Shown here one piece after another: positions 63,625-64,000 of a stretch of DNA of 64,000 nucleotides (the stretch's first letter is position 1; each line of letters opens with the position of its first letter). Where the stretch lies: contig JAADVB010000052.1 in the NCBI GenBank assembly GCA_023334545.1, positions 26,895 to 90,894 of the forward strand, given 5' to 3'. Both the position numbers and the translations under genes were made by a program. Origin of the DNA: Salisapilia sapeloensis (taxonomy: Eukaryota; Oomycota; Peronosporomycetes; Peronosporales; Salisapiliaceae). A model generated the notes under the pieces. It saw only the letters and a program-made list of their open reading frames with translations, ran no database searches and was not told the origin of the DNA.

Positions 63625-63903
63625 ATGAGCAATCGACGTGACGATCATTGGAAGCACGTCTGGCACAAGAGATGTGATGGAGCTGGCCAAAGTTCAACAC
63701 CTCCAGCCTTGCCTTTACATCCACGTACGAGTGTAGGGGCAAATTTTATCGACAAAAATTCTTATGAGCACACGAACACAGTCGATAATGGAGTCACAAA
63801 GGGCAGCACGGTCACTTTCAACACGTCGCTCGGGTGGATAGTCAGGCTGGATATTATATCCAGGCGTCGCGATCCTCCGAATGCTACCAACGATGGTCTA
63901 TGA
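63625..63903 (+). CDS. Possible small ORF, 92 aa, unknown
   Basis: ATG-started frame just upstream of the window edge, divergent from the PX gene by about 250 bp. No domain is recognised and the composition is only weakly protein-like (Thr/Asn-rich). It may be a shadow of an upstream region of the PX gene; low confidence. Confidence 0.25.
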   Translation: MSNRRDDHWKHVWHKRCDGAGQSSTPPALPLHPRTSVGANFIDKNSYEHTNTVDNGVTKGSTVTFNTSLGWIVRLDIISRRRDPPNATNDGL

Positions 63904-64000
63904 CGTGGCGATTGCCACCTGCGGAGGACTCGACGGCATGGACTCGTATCTTCAGAAACACGCATCCGAGTGATCAACCAAGGCATGAGGCAAACAGTAA

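Overview
This is nuclear DNA from an oomycete (stramenopile), probably of the Phytophthora/downy-mildew group. The genes are eukaryotic and carry many short introns (about 46-90 nt, GT...AG). Intergenic gaps are small. Upstream of several genes are initiator-like motifs of the oomycete type, the clearest at 12901-12916. A gene for dynein regulatory complex subunit 7 shows that the lineage keeps, or recently kept, motile flagella (zoospores). Species assignment is inference; no database could be searched.

Layout. 0-9 kb: a lipid-anchored TKL-type kinase, cystathionine gamma-lyase, an SR/RG-rich protein, EIF1AD, two unknown genes head to head, and a GRAM-VASt membrane-contact protein. 9-20 kb: ribosomal protein P1, DRC7, a GLG1-like membrane protein, a SEL1-repeat protein, U2AF large subunit, an ankyrin protein and a RING-H2 protein. 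20-32 kb: RPL7A, a PD-(D/E)XK nuclease-like protein, SPT16 (FACT), a TMEM184/Ost-alpha protein, a C1GALT1-like glycosyltransferase, a membrane protein and ubinuclein. 31-44 kb: TRMT2A with a large extra domain, an MMADHC homologue, SRRM1 (PWI), a secreted SEL1 protein, cofilin, a C2 protein, a lipin-type LNS2 phosphatase, malate synthase and an NTF2-like protein. 44-55.5 kb: COG4, TTI1, VPS50 and protein phosphatase 5. 55.5-62.3 kb: a gene desert holding one tRNA-Lys(UUU), a probable LTR-element relic and a decayed hAT-like transposase. The right end holds a PX-domain gene.

How the genes work together. There are no operons; genes are mostly housekeeping and alternate in orientation. At least seven head-to-head pairs share gaps of 78-139 bp, and many tail-to-tail pairs end within 20-130 bp of each other, one with overlapping stop codons. 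Themes that recur are splicing (SR/RG protein, U2AF, SRRM1), chromatin assembly (SPT16, ubinuclein), vesicle tethering (COG4, VPS50) and TELO2/TTI1 or HSP90-linked factors (TTI1, PP5).

Exon boundaries were worked out by hand from reading-frame continuity, GT/AG sites and family alignments recalled from memory. The most notable observations are a beta-propeller-like insertion inside TRMT2A, a shared N-terminal motif on U2AF and a neighbouring SR-like protein, first exons that hold only the start codon, a structured element in an RPL7A intron, and a single-copy PD-(D/E)XK gene.
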